Positions 1 to 8,120 of a stretch of DNA of 64,000 nt are shown here, in pieces. A program made the translations under genes and the position numbers. Position 1 is the stretch's first letter. Each line of letters opens with the position of its first letter. Under the pieces are notes generated by a model that saw nothing but the letters and a program-made list of their open reading frames with translations, was not told the DNA's origin and searched no databases. This DNA comes from Chromatocurvus sp964613795 (GTDB lineage Bacteria > Pseudomonadota > Gammaproteobacteria > Pseudomonadales > Halieaceae): contig CAZTJR010000008.1 of assembly GCA_964613795.1 (NCBI GenBank), positions 49,310-113,309 of the forward strand, in the 5' to 3' direction.

Positions 1-587
1 GAAATAGCCAGGCTTCGCTTCTGCCGGGACAGTCGCCTGCCACTGGCCCACTCGTCCGCAAGCTGCAGATTGTTGGCACCACGACCGAAGCGCTGCTCCC
101 CGAAGTAGTTGGGCACGCCCTGTCTCCGGATCATCTGCAGACGCCTCTCGACCGCCACCGCGTCAGCCACCCCCGTACAGCGCAGCAGGATGCGGAACGC
201 ATTGGCCCGGTGTGCGCCCCGGCGAAGCTTTCTCGCGTGCCGCTGCCTGTCGACTATCCGAACGCCCTCCGCATCGAAGGCCCTCCAATCAGGCGCGTTC
301 CAACGCGGAATACTAAACCACTGCCGGGTCACGGCGTGTCGATCCTTCAGTCCCGCGTAGCCGACATCCCGCGGCGGAACCCCGGCATGGCGCGCGAGCT
401 GTGTCGCGACCCAGTCCGTATTGGCGCCCGTCTTTTCCACCCAGAGGTAGTCGTGCTCACCATCGCCGCTGAAGTCCCAGCCAAGTTGCTCGGTAACCTC
501 GAAGTCCAGCGGCACCGTGCGCAGGTCGGCAGCGAACAGGGGCGATCCATGCGCCCGTGGCCAATCCGGCAGGCGAGACCCTGCCAT
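1..587 (-). CDS. truD: tRNA pseudouridine(13) synthase TruD, N-terminal part (runs off window)
   Basis: Makes pseudouridine at position 13 of tRNA-Glu in the cytoplasm. The open frame on the minus strand starts at the ATG at 585-587 and is still open at base 1, so about 195 residues (over half of a typical ~350-residue TruD) are visible. Family signatures are clear: DFEVTEQLG near residues 28-36, YAGLKDRHAVTRQWFS near 78-92 with the catalytic Asp82 of the GLKD motif, and PNYFGEQRFGRGANNLQ near residue 170. The ATG was chosen because it precedes the usual DWPRAHG lead-in, though no strong ribosome site is visible. The gene lies about 100 bases downstream of the DUF3094 gene, beyond a candidate terminator. 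Confidence 0.93.
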   Translation of the reverse strand, partial: MAGSRLPDWPRAHGSPLFAADLRTVPLDFEVTEQLGWDFSGDGEHDYLWVEKTGANTDWVATQLARHAGVPPRDVGYAGLKDRHAVTRQWFSIPRWNAPDWRAFDAEGVRIVDRQRHARKLRRGAHRANAFRILLRCTGVADAVAVERRLQMIRRQGVPNYFGEQRFGRGANNLQLADEWASGRRLSRQKRSLAI

Positions 588-654
588 TATCGAGCGCCAC
601 GGCAAGCGATCGATAAGAACCGGAATGCTGTGCTCACAGGCGATTCATGCATCG

Positions 655-678
655 AAAAAGCCCGGCGTTCTGCCTGGC
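655..678 (-). terminator. Rho-independent terminator candidate
   Basis: Read on the minus strand, a 7-bp stem with one mismatch (GCCAGGC / GCCGGGC, loop AGAAC) is followed directly by five T residues. It sits just after the stop of the DUF3094 gene and before truD, so it would separate the two. Seen in sequence; termination is inferred. Confidence 0.5.
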
Positions 679-689
679 TGGCGTAACGC

Positions 690-899
690 TCAATACACCC
701 CCGCCCAGCGCGCCAGCAGCTGGCTGAACAGGCTCAGGCCCGCCACAACCACAACCAGCAGAACCAGCAGGCGAATCGGCTTGAACGGTTTGCGCTCCAC
801 CGAGTTCACGCCGCGCTTGACGAATTCATCCACTTTTTCCTGGTCTTCGGGCTTCAGGCGCGGTGTGTACTCATCATCGCGCTCGGTTGAATCACTCAT
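690..899 (-). CDS. DUF3094 family single-pass membrane protein
   Basis: A 69-residue protein of unknown function resembling the DUF3094 family of small gammaproteobacterial proteins. The first 36 residues are acidic and polar (KPEDQEKVDEFV), followed by the conserved VERKPFKP stretch and one hydrophobic segment at about 42-63, so the N-terminus is probably cytoplasmic. The start at 899 was chosen over an ATG 19 codons further upstream because a GGGAGG ribosome site lies a few bases before it. It appears monocistronic, with a terminator candidate behind it. The family match is from memory; no function is proposed. Confidence 0.75.
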   Translation of the reverse strand: MSDSTERDDEYTPRLKPEDQEKVDEFVKRGVNSVERKPFKPIRLLVLLVVVVAGLSLFSQLLARWAGVY

Positions 900-1039
900 T
901 CCAACCTCCCATGGGCAATTGGGCGCTATTGTCCGCACCGCGCGGCGTCGTGTCACGTGTATTCTTGATCAGCGACTGAACCGTCAGCAGATGACCAGCT
1001 GCGTTATCATACACACCACAGTCTGACTGGAGAGCCACT

Positions 1040-2524
1040 TTGCAACCTCAAGCCACCCGCGGACTCACTCTGGTGTTTGGCGCCAGCGGCTACGTCGGCA
1101 GCAATCTCGTTGGCAGCCTGCGCAAACGCGAGATCCCGGTCAGAGCGGCCGCGCGCAATGTCGATGTCCTGCGTGCCCGCGAGTGGGAGCGCGTGGAACT
1201 GGTGCAGGCGGACGCGCTGGAACCGGACAGCCTGGGCGGGGCCCTGGCCGGCGTGGAAACCGCTTACTACCTGGTTCATTCCATGGCGGCGGGAAGGAAA
1301 TTTGCGGCACTGGACCTCGAGGCGGCGGATAACTTCGCGGACGCTGCGGCCAGGGCCGGCGTGAAACGCATTGTCTACCTGGGTGGACTGGTGCCGGATG
1401 AGGCGAGCGGTGTGCATATCACCTCGCGCAGAGACACGGGGGAAGTGCTGCGCGCCGCCAGTGTTCCCGTCACGGAAATCCGGGCGGGCATTATTATCGG
1501 CGCCGGCTCCGCGGCCTTCGAGGTTATGCGCGATCTGGCGCTCAACCTGCCGGTGATGGTCACGCCGCGCTGGGTGCGCGCGGAATCGCCGCCGATCGCC
1601 CTGGAAAACCTGCTGCACTACCTCATCGAGGTGGCCGCGATAGACGAAACCGCTGGGGCCATTCTCGATGCCAGCGGGCCCGAGCAGGTCAGTTATGATC
1701 AGATGATGCGCTGGGTGGCGGAGATTGCCGGCAAGCGTCCACCGCGGATTATTCCGGTGCCGGTGCTCACACCTCGCCTGTCTTCCTACTGGCTCGGGCT
1801 TACCACGGCAGTACCGGCGCCCGTCGCCCGGGCGCTGATCACCGGTCTGCGCCACGACTTCACGGCAGACGATGCGGTGCTGCGCCGACTCGTGCCCCAG
1901 CGGCTGCTCAGCGTACGCGAGGCGATCGAGGCCGCGTTCGCCGCCGAGCGCGGTCATGCGGTGGCGGCGCGCTGGAACGAGGGCGCCTTCGCCCGGCGCG
2001 GCTTCCGGCACGATACTGCCTTCTACGCCAAGAAAGCCAGCGGTAGCGCCGTCGCCAACGCCTCGCCCGAGGCCGTGTGGCGGCAGGTATCGCGCATCGG
2101 CGGCAGGAATCGCTATTACTACATGAACTGGCTCTGGAGCCTGCGCGAGTTCATGGACTGGTGCATTGGCGGTCCCGGATTCACCCGCGGCCGTCGCGAC
2201 CCGGACCACCTGCGACTGGGGGACATGATCGACTACTGGACCGTGATCGGTATTCGTCCCAAAGAGTACCTGGCTCTCAATTTCGGCCTCAAGGCCCCCG
2301 GCTCGGGCACCCTGGAATTCAATCTCGAGCCGATGGCGAACGCGCAGACACGTATAACAATAACGGCTTACTGGCATCCGCGGGGCGTTTGGGGCCTCGC
2401 CTACTGGTACGTGCTGGTGCCGGCGCACCTGTTCCTGTTCCGCGGCTGGACCCGTGCCATCGCACGCAGAGCGGAAGCCGGGGTCGACATCGCTGGCAGC
2501 CAGCCTGGCGAGGGCCGCGAATGA
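1040..2524 (+). CDS. SDR-family NAD(P)-binding protein with C-terminal DUF2867 domain
   Basis: A 494-residue two-domain protein. Residues 10-290 form an atypical short-chain dehydrogenase/NmrA-like Rossmann domain (GASGYVGSNL at 14-23, then VETAYYLVHSM and a RAGIIIGAGS stretch). The last ~170 residues (from about AFYAKKASGS) match DUF2867, common in YbjT-like proteins. It uses a TTG start with GGAGAG at about 1029-1034. Substrate is unknown; homologues are annotated as NAD(P)H-binding proteins or sugar epimerases without proof. The stop overlaps the start of the next gene (ATGA), so the two are translationally coupled. Confidence 0.85.
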   Translation: MQPQATRGLTLVFGASGYVGSNLVGSLRKREIPVRAAARNVDVLRAREWERVELVQADALEPDSLGGALAGVETAYYLVHSMAAGRKFAALDLEAADNFADAAARAGVKRIVYLGGLVPDEASGVHITSRRDTGEVLRAASVPVTEIRAGIIIGAGSAAFEVMRDLALNLPVMVTPRWVRAESPPIALENLLHYLIEVAAIDETAGAILDASGPEQVSYDQMMRWVAEIAGKRPPRIIPVPVLTPRLSSYWLGLTTAVPAPVARALITGLRHDFTADDAVLRRLVPQRLLSVREAIEAAFAAERGHAVAARWNEGAFARRGFRHDTAFYAKKASGSAVANASPEAVWRQVSRIGGRNRYYYMNWLWSLREFMDWCIGGPGFTRGRRDPDHLRLGDMIDYWTVIGIRPKEYLALNFGLKAPGSGTLEFNLEPMANAQTRITITAYWHPRGVWGLAYWYVLVPAHLFLFRGWTRAIARRAEAGVDIAGSQPGEGRE

Positions 2525-3282
2525 AACTACCGGGATTCATCCCGGCGGAACTCCGGGAGCTCGCCAGTTTCGTGCCCGCGAGCGGCTGGGATGCCGTGGA
2601 ATGGCGGCCGCTGCTGTCGGCCATGCGCGCCATGAGCCTGCAGCTGATGACCGGGCGCGGTGTCCAGCGGCTCAGCCGGGTGACCGCCGAGGCGGTCGGC
2701 GGCGACATCACCCTGGTGCGCGATCTGAACGGGGGCATGGCGCTGGCCGAGGTGGCCACCGTGCGTCGTCGCAAGCAGCTGGGCAATGCCCTGCTCGCAT
2801 TCTATTTCCGCCAGTGGCTGGTCGATGACGGCCTCTTTCTGGACCTGCGCCCCTCGCGTTTCGCCGCAGATGGCAGCGCACTGCTATACCAGCCCAACGG
2901 CCTGTGGATGCAACTGCGCCCCGCGTTCCGCGACGGCATGCTGGCACTGTACCGCTCGTTCTACAACGCCGATGACGCGGCGTTCGAGGCCGCGCTGCGG
3001 CAGATGGGCATGCTCCGGCCCGAGCTGGATGAGGCAGCGGCCGAGGAACTCAAGGGGCTGCTGAAGCGGCATTTCGGCATGGATCAGCGCGCGCAGCATT
3101 TCCGCATCGAAACCTTCCGCGCCTCGTTCGACGACCTGTTCCGGTTTTTCGTCGCCCACGATTACAGGCTGCACAGCGACTTCGTGTTTGTCGGCTTTTA
3201 CCTGATCACCCTGTACCTGGCCCTGGAAGCGCTGGGCGAGCCCCTCGATACGCGGGCCATCTGTTCGCGGGTGCTGAGCTGA
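2521..3282 (+). CDS. ABC1/UbiB-like pseudokinase (C-terminal lobe only)
   Basis: A 253-residue protein starting at the ATG that overlaps the stop of the SDR-DUF2867 gene. I do not recognise it as a named family, but from about residue 70 it follows the layout of the ABC1/AarF/UbiB kinase C-lobe: FRQWLVDDGLF where ABC1 proteins have FxQxLxDGxFHAD, an acidic AFRDGMLALYRSFYNADD helix, and a final hydrophobic helix ending near EALGEPLD. The catalytic HxDxHPGN motif is replaced by LDLRPSRF (107-114) and the metal-binding DFG by QPNG (124-127), and the N-lobe is missing, so it should not phosphorylate. The homology is my reading and unproven; an unrelated all-helical fold is the alternative. Confidence 0.5.
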   Translation: MKLPGFIPAELRELASFVPASGWDAVEWRPLLSAMRAMSLQLMTGRGVQRLSRVTAEAVGGDITLVRDLNGGMALAEVATVRRRKQLGNALLAFYFRQWLVDDGLFLDLRPSRFAADGSALLYQPNGLWMQLRPAFRDGMLALYRSFYNADDAAFEAALRQMGMLRPELDEAAAEELKGLLKRHFGMDQRAQHFRIETFRASFDDLFRFFVAHDYRLHSDFVFVGFYLITLYLALEALGEPLDTRAICSRVLS

Positions 3283-3305
3283 CGCAGTACCCGCAGCGGC
3301 CGGAT

Positions 3306-5102
3306 TTATACCGCAAACAAGGCCTCGGGCATGTCCATGAGGTTGCCGGCGCCGGACAGAAGGGCCTGGCGGTGCGCCTGTGCCCTGGGTAGAAGCCGGT
3401 CGAAGTAGAAACTCGCGGTCATCAGTTTGGCATCGTAAAAGGCAGTGTCGCCCTCGCCCGCCTCGATTTTCGCCCTCGCTACCACGGCCATGCGTGCCCA
3501 GAAGTAGGCCAGGCTGACATAACCGCTGTACATCAGATAATCCACGGCCGCGGCACCGGCCTCGTCGGGGTTCTGCATCGCCTTCTCGCCGATCTGCAGT
3601 GACATGTCCAGCCACTCATCCTTGTAGGCGGCCAGCGGCCTGATATAGCGGGCGTCCGCCTCCTCGGAGTTGGCCTGGCAGAAGTCATCGACCACCTGCG
3701 TGAAACCCATCAGCAGCTTGCCGCCGGACCCGAGCACCTTGCGGCCGATCAGGTCCAGCGCCTGAATGCCCGTGGTGCCTTCATACAGCATGGCAATGCG
3801 GGCATCGCGAACAATCTGCTCCATGCCCCACTCGCGAATGAATCCATGCCCACCGTAAATCTGCACGCCATGGTTCGCGGCCTCGTAGCCCACCTCGGTG
3901 ACAAAGGCCTTGGCAATCGGCGTTAGCAGCGCCATGAGATCATCTGCCGCCTTGACCCGATCGGCATCATCGGACCGGTCGACGATGTCGCCGAGCTGTG
4001 CGAGGTAGTACAGCATCGCGCGGCTGCCCTCGGCGAAGGCTTTCTGCGTCAGCAGCATGCGGCGCACGTCCGGGTGAACGATGATGGGGTCAGCAGGCCC
4101 CTGCGGATTCTTCGCGCCCGTAAGACTGCGCATGGCGAGGCGCTCGCGCGCGTATTCCAGTGCGCCCTGATAGGACAGCTCCGCGTGGGCGAGACCCTGA
4201 ATAGCGGTGCCGATGCGCGCCGTATTCATAAAGGTGAACATGAGATTGAGGCCCCGATGGGGCTCACCGATCAGGTAGCCGCGGGCACCATCAAAGTTCA
4301 TGACGCAGGTTGCCGAGGCCTTGATCCCCATCTTCTTCTCAATTGAGGCGCAGTGCACGGCGTTGCGTTCGCCGGCCACGCCATCCTCATCGACGTTGAA
4401 TTTCGGGACCACAAAGAGGGAGATGCCCTTGGTGCCCTCGGGGGCGTCTGGCAGTCGCGCCAGGACGATATGAACTATGTTGCCCGCCATATCGTGATCA
4501 CCGGCGGAAATGAAGATCTTGGTGCCGGTAATGGCATAGCTGCCGTCCGCCTGTGGCTCAGCCCGGGTGCGCAGCAGACCGAGATCGGAGCCACACTGGG
4601 ACTCCGTGAGACACATTGTACCCGTCCATTCACCGGCGACCAGCTTCGGCAGATAGCGCGACTTTTGCTCATCGCTGCCGTGAGCCTCCAGGGTCTTGAT
4701 GCAGCCGTGCGAAAGACCGGGATACATCAGCCAGGACCAGTTGGCGGTGCCGATCATTTCATTAACGGCGATGCCGAGCAGGCTCGGCATGCCCTGGCCG
4801 CCGAACTCCGGCGCCGCCGACAGCGCCGGCCAGCCATTGTCGACAAACTGGCGATAGGCCTCGGGGAATCCGGCCGGGGTTTTCACGCCGTCCTCGGACC
4901 ACTGGCAGCCTTCCTCATCGCCAGACTGATTGAGAGGAGACAGAACATTTTCGGCAAATTTCGCGCCTTCCTCGATGATTGCCGTCATCAGGTCGGAGGT
5001 CGCCTCCTCGTAACCGCGCAGGCCGGCATACACCGCTTCGCTGTCGAGAACATCGTTGAGCACGAACTGCATGTCGCGCTGGGGGGCTTTGTACTGGGGC
5101 AT
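3306..5102 (-). CDS. Acyl-CoA dehydrogenase (large DmdC/FadE-like type)
   Basis: FAD enzyme of 598 residues that would introduce the alpha-beta double bond into an acyl-CoA. It has the N-terminal extension and C-terminal domain seen in DmdC-like dehydrogenases. TGTMCLTESQCGSDLG is the FAD/substrate loop, GYEAANHGVQIYGGHGF the flavin-contact segment, and MLYEGTTGIQALDL carries the putative catalytic Glu441. The specific substrate (medium or long chain, or 3-methylmercaptopropionyl-CoA) cannot be told from sequence. It has its own promoter candidate in the gap to bioB and converges on the pseudokinase gene 23 bases away. Confidence 0.92.
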   Translation of the reverse strand: MPQYKAPQRDMQFVLNDVLDSEAVYAGLRGYEEATSDLMTAIIEEGAKFAENVLSPLNQSGDEEGCQWSEDGVKTPAGFPEAYRQFVDNGWPALSAAPEFGGQGMPSLLGIAVNEMIGTANWSWLMYPGLSHGCIKTLEAHGSDEQKSRYLPKLVAGEWTGTMCLTESQCGSDLGLLRTRAEPQADGSYAITGTKIFISAGDHDMAGNIVHIVLARLPDAPEGTKGISLFVVPKFNVDEDGVAGERNAVHCASIEKKMGIKASATCVMNFDGARGYLIGEPHRGLNLMFTFMNTARIGTAIQGLAHAELSYQGALEYARERLAMRSLTGAKNPQGPADPIIVHPDVRRMLLTQKAFAEGSRAMLYYLAQLGDIVDRSDDADRVKAADDLMALLTPIAKAFVTEVGYEAANHGVQIYGGHGFIREWGMEQIVRDARIAMLYEGTTGIQALDLIGRKVLGSGGKLLMGFTQVVDDFCQANSEEADARYIRPLAAYKDEWLDMSLQIGEKAMQNPDEAGAAAVDYLMYSGYVSLAYFWARMAVVARAKIEAGEGDTAFYDAKLMTASFYFDRLLPRAQAHRQALLSGAGNLMDMPEALFAV

Positions 5103-5161
5103 GATTATCTCCTGCGATCGCCGGATGAGACGGCATGTGTTCGGTGTTTACATTGGCGCGA

Positions 5162-5189
5162 AGTATAGCGCAAAAACCGCAGACGGCAA
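5162..5189 (-). promoter_or_regulatory. Sigma-70 promoter candidate for the acyl-CoA dehydrogenase gene
   Basis: Minus strand: -35 TTGCCG (5184-5189), 16-base spacer, -10 TATACT (5162-5167), about 60 bases before the ATG at 5102. A GGAGA ribosome site lies a few bases before that ATG. Matches 4/6 and 5/6 to consensus. Confidence 0.5.
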
Positions 5190-5254
5190 GGTATGACGGG
5201 GCATCCCGGCTGATGCCAGCGGGAGAGCGTGGAAAGTAAGCGCTGGCTGACGCG

Positions 5255-6301
5255 CTAGGCTTCGTAGAACAGGGCGCCCCGGGCAGAGGCCGGCAGGCTG
5301 TCCGGCGACGCCGCGCGCATGCCAAGACGCTTGAGGAGCGCCATGTCTGCGTTCGAGGCGGGATTGGGCGTGGTCAGCAGGCGATCCCCGTAGAAAATAG
5401 AGTTGGCGCCCGCCAGGAAAGCCAGCGCCTGCAGCTCGTCGCTCATCCCCTCGCGTCCCGCCGACAGGCGCACACAGGAAGCCGGCATGAGGATGCGGGC
5501 CACGGCCACCGTGCGCACGAACGCCAGCGGATCGAGATCGTCCTCATCGCCAAGCGGCGTCCCCGCCACGCGCACCAGCAGGTTGATCGGTACGCTTTCC
5601 GGATGCACCCGCAGATTCGCCAGCTCCTGCAGCAGACCGACGCGATCGCGCTGTGTCTCGCCCATGCCGACAATGCCGCCGCAGCAGACTTTCATGCCGG
5701 CTTCACGCACGCGGGCCAGGGTGTCCAGGCGACCCTGATAGGTGCGTGTGGTGATGATCTCGCCGTAATGCTCGGGCGAGGTGTCGAGATTGTGGTTGTA
5801 GTAGTCAAGACCCGCCTGTGCGAGACGCTCTGCCTGGTGCTGTGTGAGCATGCCAAGGGTCATGCAGCTCTCAAGGCCCAGCGCCTTGACGCCTTCGATC
5901 ATGGCCACCAGCTGCGGCAGGTCCCGGTCCCTGGGTGAGCGCCAGGCGGCACCCATGCAGAAGCGGCTGGCACCGGCCGCCTTTGCGGCCGCCGCCTCCG
6001 CGAGCACGGCATCGACATCCATCAGCGGCTCGACCTCGAGGCCCGTGTCAAAGCGGCTGCTCTGCGGGCAGTAAGCACAATCTTCTGGACAGGCCCCGGT
6101 TTTGATGGAAAGCAGCGTGCTCACCTGCACTGCATTGGGGTCAAAATAGGCGCGATGTACCGATTGCGCCGCAAACAGCAGGTCCATAAAAGGACGTTCG
6201 AACAAGGCCTGAATCTCGTGCCGGGTCCAGTCATGTCGCGTCGACGGCGGAGCGCTGGCGGCGATGCCGGTGGCAGAGTCAGTGGGCGCGGCAACGGTCA
6301 T
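5255..6301 (-). CDS. bioB: Biotin synthase BioB
   Basis: Radical-SAM enzyme that inserts sulfur into dethiobiotin, the last step of biotin synthesis. The 348-residue protein has the SAM-cluster motif GACPEDCAYCPQ (Cys71, Cys75, Cys78) and the CCGGIVGMGE and NLLVRVAGTPL segments of BioB. The start at 6301 was chosen because GGAGG lies 7 bases upstream and the 34 extra residues of the longer frame are not BioB-like. No bioF, bioH, bioC or bioD follows, so bioB stands alone. The upstream gap carries a promoter and a probable BirA operator, which predicts repression by biotinyl-AMP-bound BirA. Confidence 0.97.
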   Translation of the reverse strand: MTVAAPTDSATGIAASAPPSTRHDWTRHEIQALFERPFMDLLFAAQSVHRAYFDPNAVQVSTLLSIKTGACPEDCAYCPQSSRFDTGLEVEPLMDVDAVLAEAAAAKAAGASRFCMGAAWRSPRDRDLPQLVAMIEGVKALGLESCMTLGMLTQHQAERLAQAGLDYYNHNLDTSPEHYGEIITTRTYQGRLDTLARVREAGMKVCCGGIVGMGETQRDRVGLLQELANLRVHPESVPINLLVRVAGTPLGDEDDLDPLAFVRTVAVARILMPASCVRLSAGREGMSDELQALAFLAGANSIFYGDRLLTTPNPASNADMALLKRLGMRAASPDSLPASARGALFYEA

Positions 6302-6329
6302 GTGTAATCCTCCGATGAAAGCCCGCAGA

Positions 6330-6382
6330 ATATTAAACGCGGCCGCGAGCCTGTCAACCTTATGACAAAAAAAAGTTAACAT
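6330..6382 (-). promoter_or_regulatory. bioB promoter overlapped by a probable BirA operator
   Basis: Minus-strand promoter: -35 TTGACA (6352-6357, exact consensus), 16-base spacer, -10 TAATAT (6330-6335). An imperfect inverted repeat, CTGTCAACC (6351-6359) and AGTTAACAT (6374-6382) with 14 bases between, matches the BirA box TTGTAAACC-N14/15-GGTTTACAA at 7/9 and 6/9 positions. The left arm covers the -35 box and the right arm overlaps the comF ATG. Repression by BirA is inferred from family knowledge. Confidence 0.62.
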
Positions 6383-7106
6383 GCTAGGCCGCGCTCTGCT
6401 CAATGGCCTGTTCCCAGCAAGCTGTCAGCTGTGTACACAGGTGGTGGAGCGCGACATTCACCTCTGTCGCTACTGCGAGCGGGCACTAAGCCACAATCAA
6501 AGTCCCTGCGCCTGCTGCGCTCTGCCCCTGCGTGACCCCTACGCGGAGGAGAACCTGTGCATTGCCTGCCAAGAGGCCAGCTTCGATTTTGACCGCGTGG
6601 TCGCGCCGTTCCTGTACGACGCCGCGCTGGCCCAGCTCATCGGCCGCTGGAAATATGCCGGTGAGCATCGTCTGACGCCGCTGCTTGGAGACCTATGGCT
6701 GTCCCGCGCCTGTCCGGGACCACTGCCCGACCTGCTGGTGCCGGTGCCGCTGCACTGGCGCCGCCGGCTACAGCGGGGATTCAACCAGGCAGAGCTTCTG
6801 GCACGTCACCTGGTCGTGCGCCACCCGCAACTGCAGACAGCACAGCTGCGAGCGGGGCTGCTGACGCGTCAGCGCGCGGCGCAGGTCCAGGCGGGTCTCG
6901 GCGCCAGCGGGCGCGGCGAGAATGCCAGCGGCGCCTTTACTCTCAATGGGAGCTGTGACAACCTCCATATCGCGTTAGTTGACGATGTATGCACAACCGG
7001 GGCGACTGCCGATGCGGCGTCCAGATTGCTGCGCGCCGGTGGAGCCCGCGTGGTCGATGTCTGGTGCCTGGCGCGCACTCCGGGGCCCATCCCGGGCATC
7101 GGGTAA
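6381..7106 (+). CDS. comF: ComF family phosphoribosyltransferase-like protein
   Basis: ComF-type protein of 241 residues, associated in other bacteria with uptake or processing of transforming DNA. The N-terminus has paired cysteines (Cys15/Cys18, Cys29/Cys32, Cys43 to Cys46, Cys60/Cys63) typical of its zinc-ribbon region. The C-terminal half is a type I PRTase domain with PVPLHWRRRLQRGFNQAELLA and the PRPP loop IALVDDVCTTGATADA near 197-212. No Shine-Dalgarno sequence is visible before the ATG, which lies inside the right arm of the BirA operator. It is divergent from bioB, an arrangement also known in Pseudomonas. Confidence 0.9.
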   Translation: MLGRALLNGLFPASCQLCTQVVERDIHLCRYCERALSHNQSPCACCALPLRDPYAEENLCIACQEASFDFDRVVAPFLYDAALAQLIGRWKYAGEHRLTPLLGDLWLSRACPGPLPDLLVPVPLHWRRRLQRGFNQAELLARHLVVRHPQLQTAQLRAGLLTRQRAAQVQAGLGASGRGENASGAFTLNGSCDNLHIALVDDVCTTGATADAASRLLRAGGARVVDVWCLARTPGPIPGIG

Positions 7107-7130
7107 CTCTCTCGACAACGCAGGTTTCGC

Positions 7131-8111
7131 ATGAACAGCCATCCCTATGACGCATTGACGCCGGATACAATCATTCAGGCCGTGGAATCCGCCGGCTATG
7201 ACAGTGATGCCCGCCTGCTGGCCCTCAACAGCTATGAAAACCGCGTGTATCAGGTGGGCATCGAGGACGCGACGCCGGTCATCGCCAAATTCTACCGCCC
7301 CGAGCGCTGGCGGCGTGAACAGATCGAGGAAGAGCACCGTTTCTCTCGGGAACTGGCAGACGCCGATATCTCGGTGGTGGCGCCGATTGCCAACGACAAT
7401 GGCGAAACCCTGCATGAATTCGAGGGTTTTCTGTTCGCCCTGTTTCCCAGGCGCGGTGGCTATCCCCCCGAGCTGGATAACCTCGACAACCTGCTGGTGC
7501 TGGGCCGCACCATCGGACGCATTCATCGGGTAGGCGCCGCCCTTCCGTTCCAGCACCGGCCTGTCATGCATCCTCAGGAGATGCTGGTCGAGAACCGCGA
7601 CTATCTGCTTGAGCGGTTTATCCCCGACTATCTCGGCAATGCCTATGCCACGCTTACCCGGGACCTGATCGATCGCATTCTGCCGCTGTGGGAGGATGTC
7701 GGGCCAGAGGATCTCATACGGACGCACGGCGACTGCCATGTGGGCAATATTCTCTGGCGGGATGACTGCGCGCACATTGTCGACCTGGACGACTGCTGCA
7801 TGGCGCCCGCCATCCAGGACCTGTGGATGATGCTCAGCGGCGAGCGCCACGAACGCCAGCTGCAGCTGGCGGAGATTGTTGCCGGCTACGACGAGTTCGG
7901 CAATTTCGAGCCCAGGCAGCTGCGCTGGCTGGAAGCCCTGCGCACTATGCGCATTGTTCGCTATGCGGCATGGCTGGCGCGGCGCTGGAGCGACCCGGCA
8001 TTTCCGCGGAGTTTTCCCTGGTTCAATACCGAGCGCTACTGGGCTGACCACGTGCTCGAACTGCGCGAGCAGCTTGGCGCGCTGGACGAGCCGCCACTGC
8101 AGCTGCTCTGA
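7131..8111 (+). CDS. srkA: Stress response kinase A (YihE-like Ser/Thr kinase)
   Basis: APH-fold protein kinase of 326 residues related to E. coli SrkA (YihE), which counteracts MazF-linked death pathways under stress. It contains the Lys-bearing strand PVIAKFYRPERW, the catalytic loop HGDCHVGN starting at His199 (Asp201) and the metal-binding IVDLDD near 216-221. The length equals the E. coli protein (about 328). It starts 24 bases after comF on the same strand and may share its transcript. Confidence 0.9.
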   Translation: MNSHPYDALTPDTIIQAVESAGYDSDARLLALNSYENRVYQVGIEDATPVIAKFYRPERWRREQIEEEHRFSRELADADISVVAPIANDNGETLHEFEGFLFALFPRRGGYPPELDNLDNLLVLGRTIGRIHRVGAALPFQHRPVMHPQEMLVENRDYLLERFIPDYLGNAYATLTRDLIDRILPLWEDVGPEDLIRTHGDCHVGNILWRDDCAHIVDLDDCCMAPAIQDLWMMLSGERHERQLQLAEIVAGYDEFGNFEPRQLRWLEALRTMRIVRYAAWLARRWSDPAFPRSFPWFNTERYWADHVLELREQLGALDEPPLQLL

Positions 8112-8120
8112 CCCGGCAGA

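Noticed and set aside
1007..2428. A 473-codon minus-strand frame opposite the SDR-DUF2867 gene
   Set aside because: Composition is Arg/His/Gly-rich without domains, while the plus strand encodes a recognisable two-domain protein with a ribosome site.
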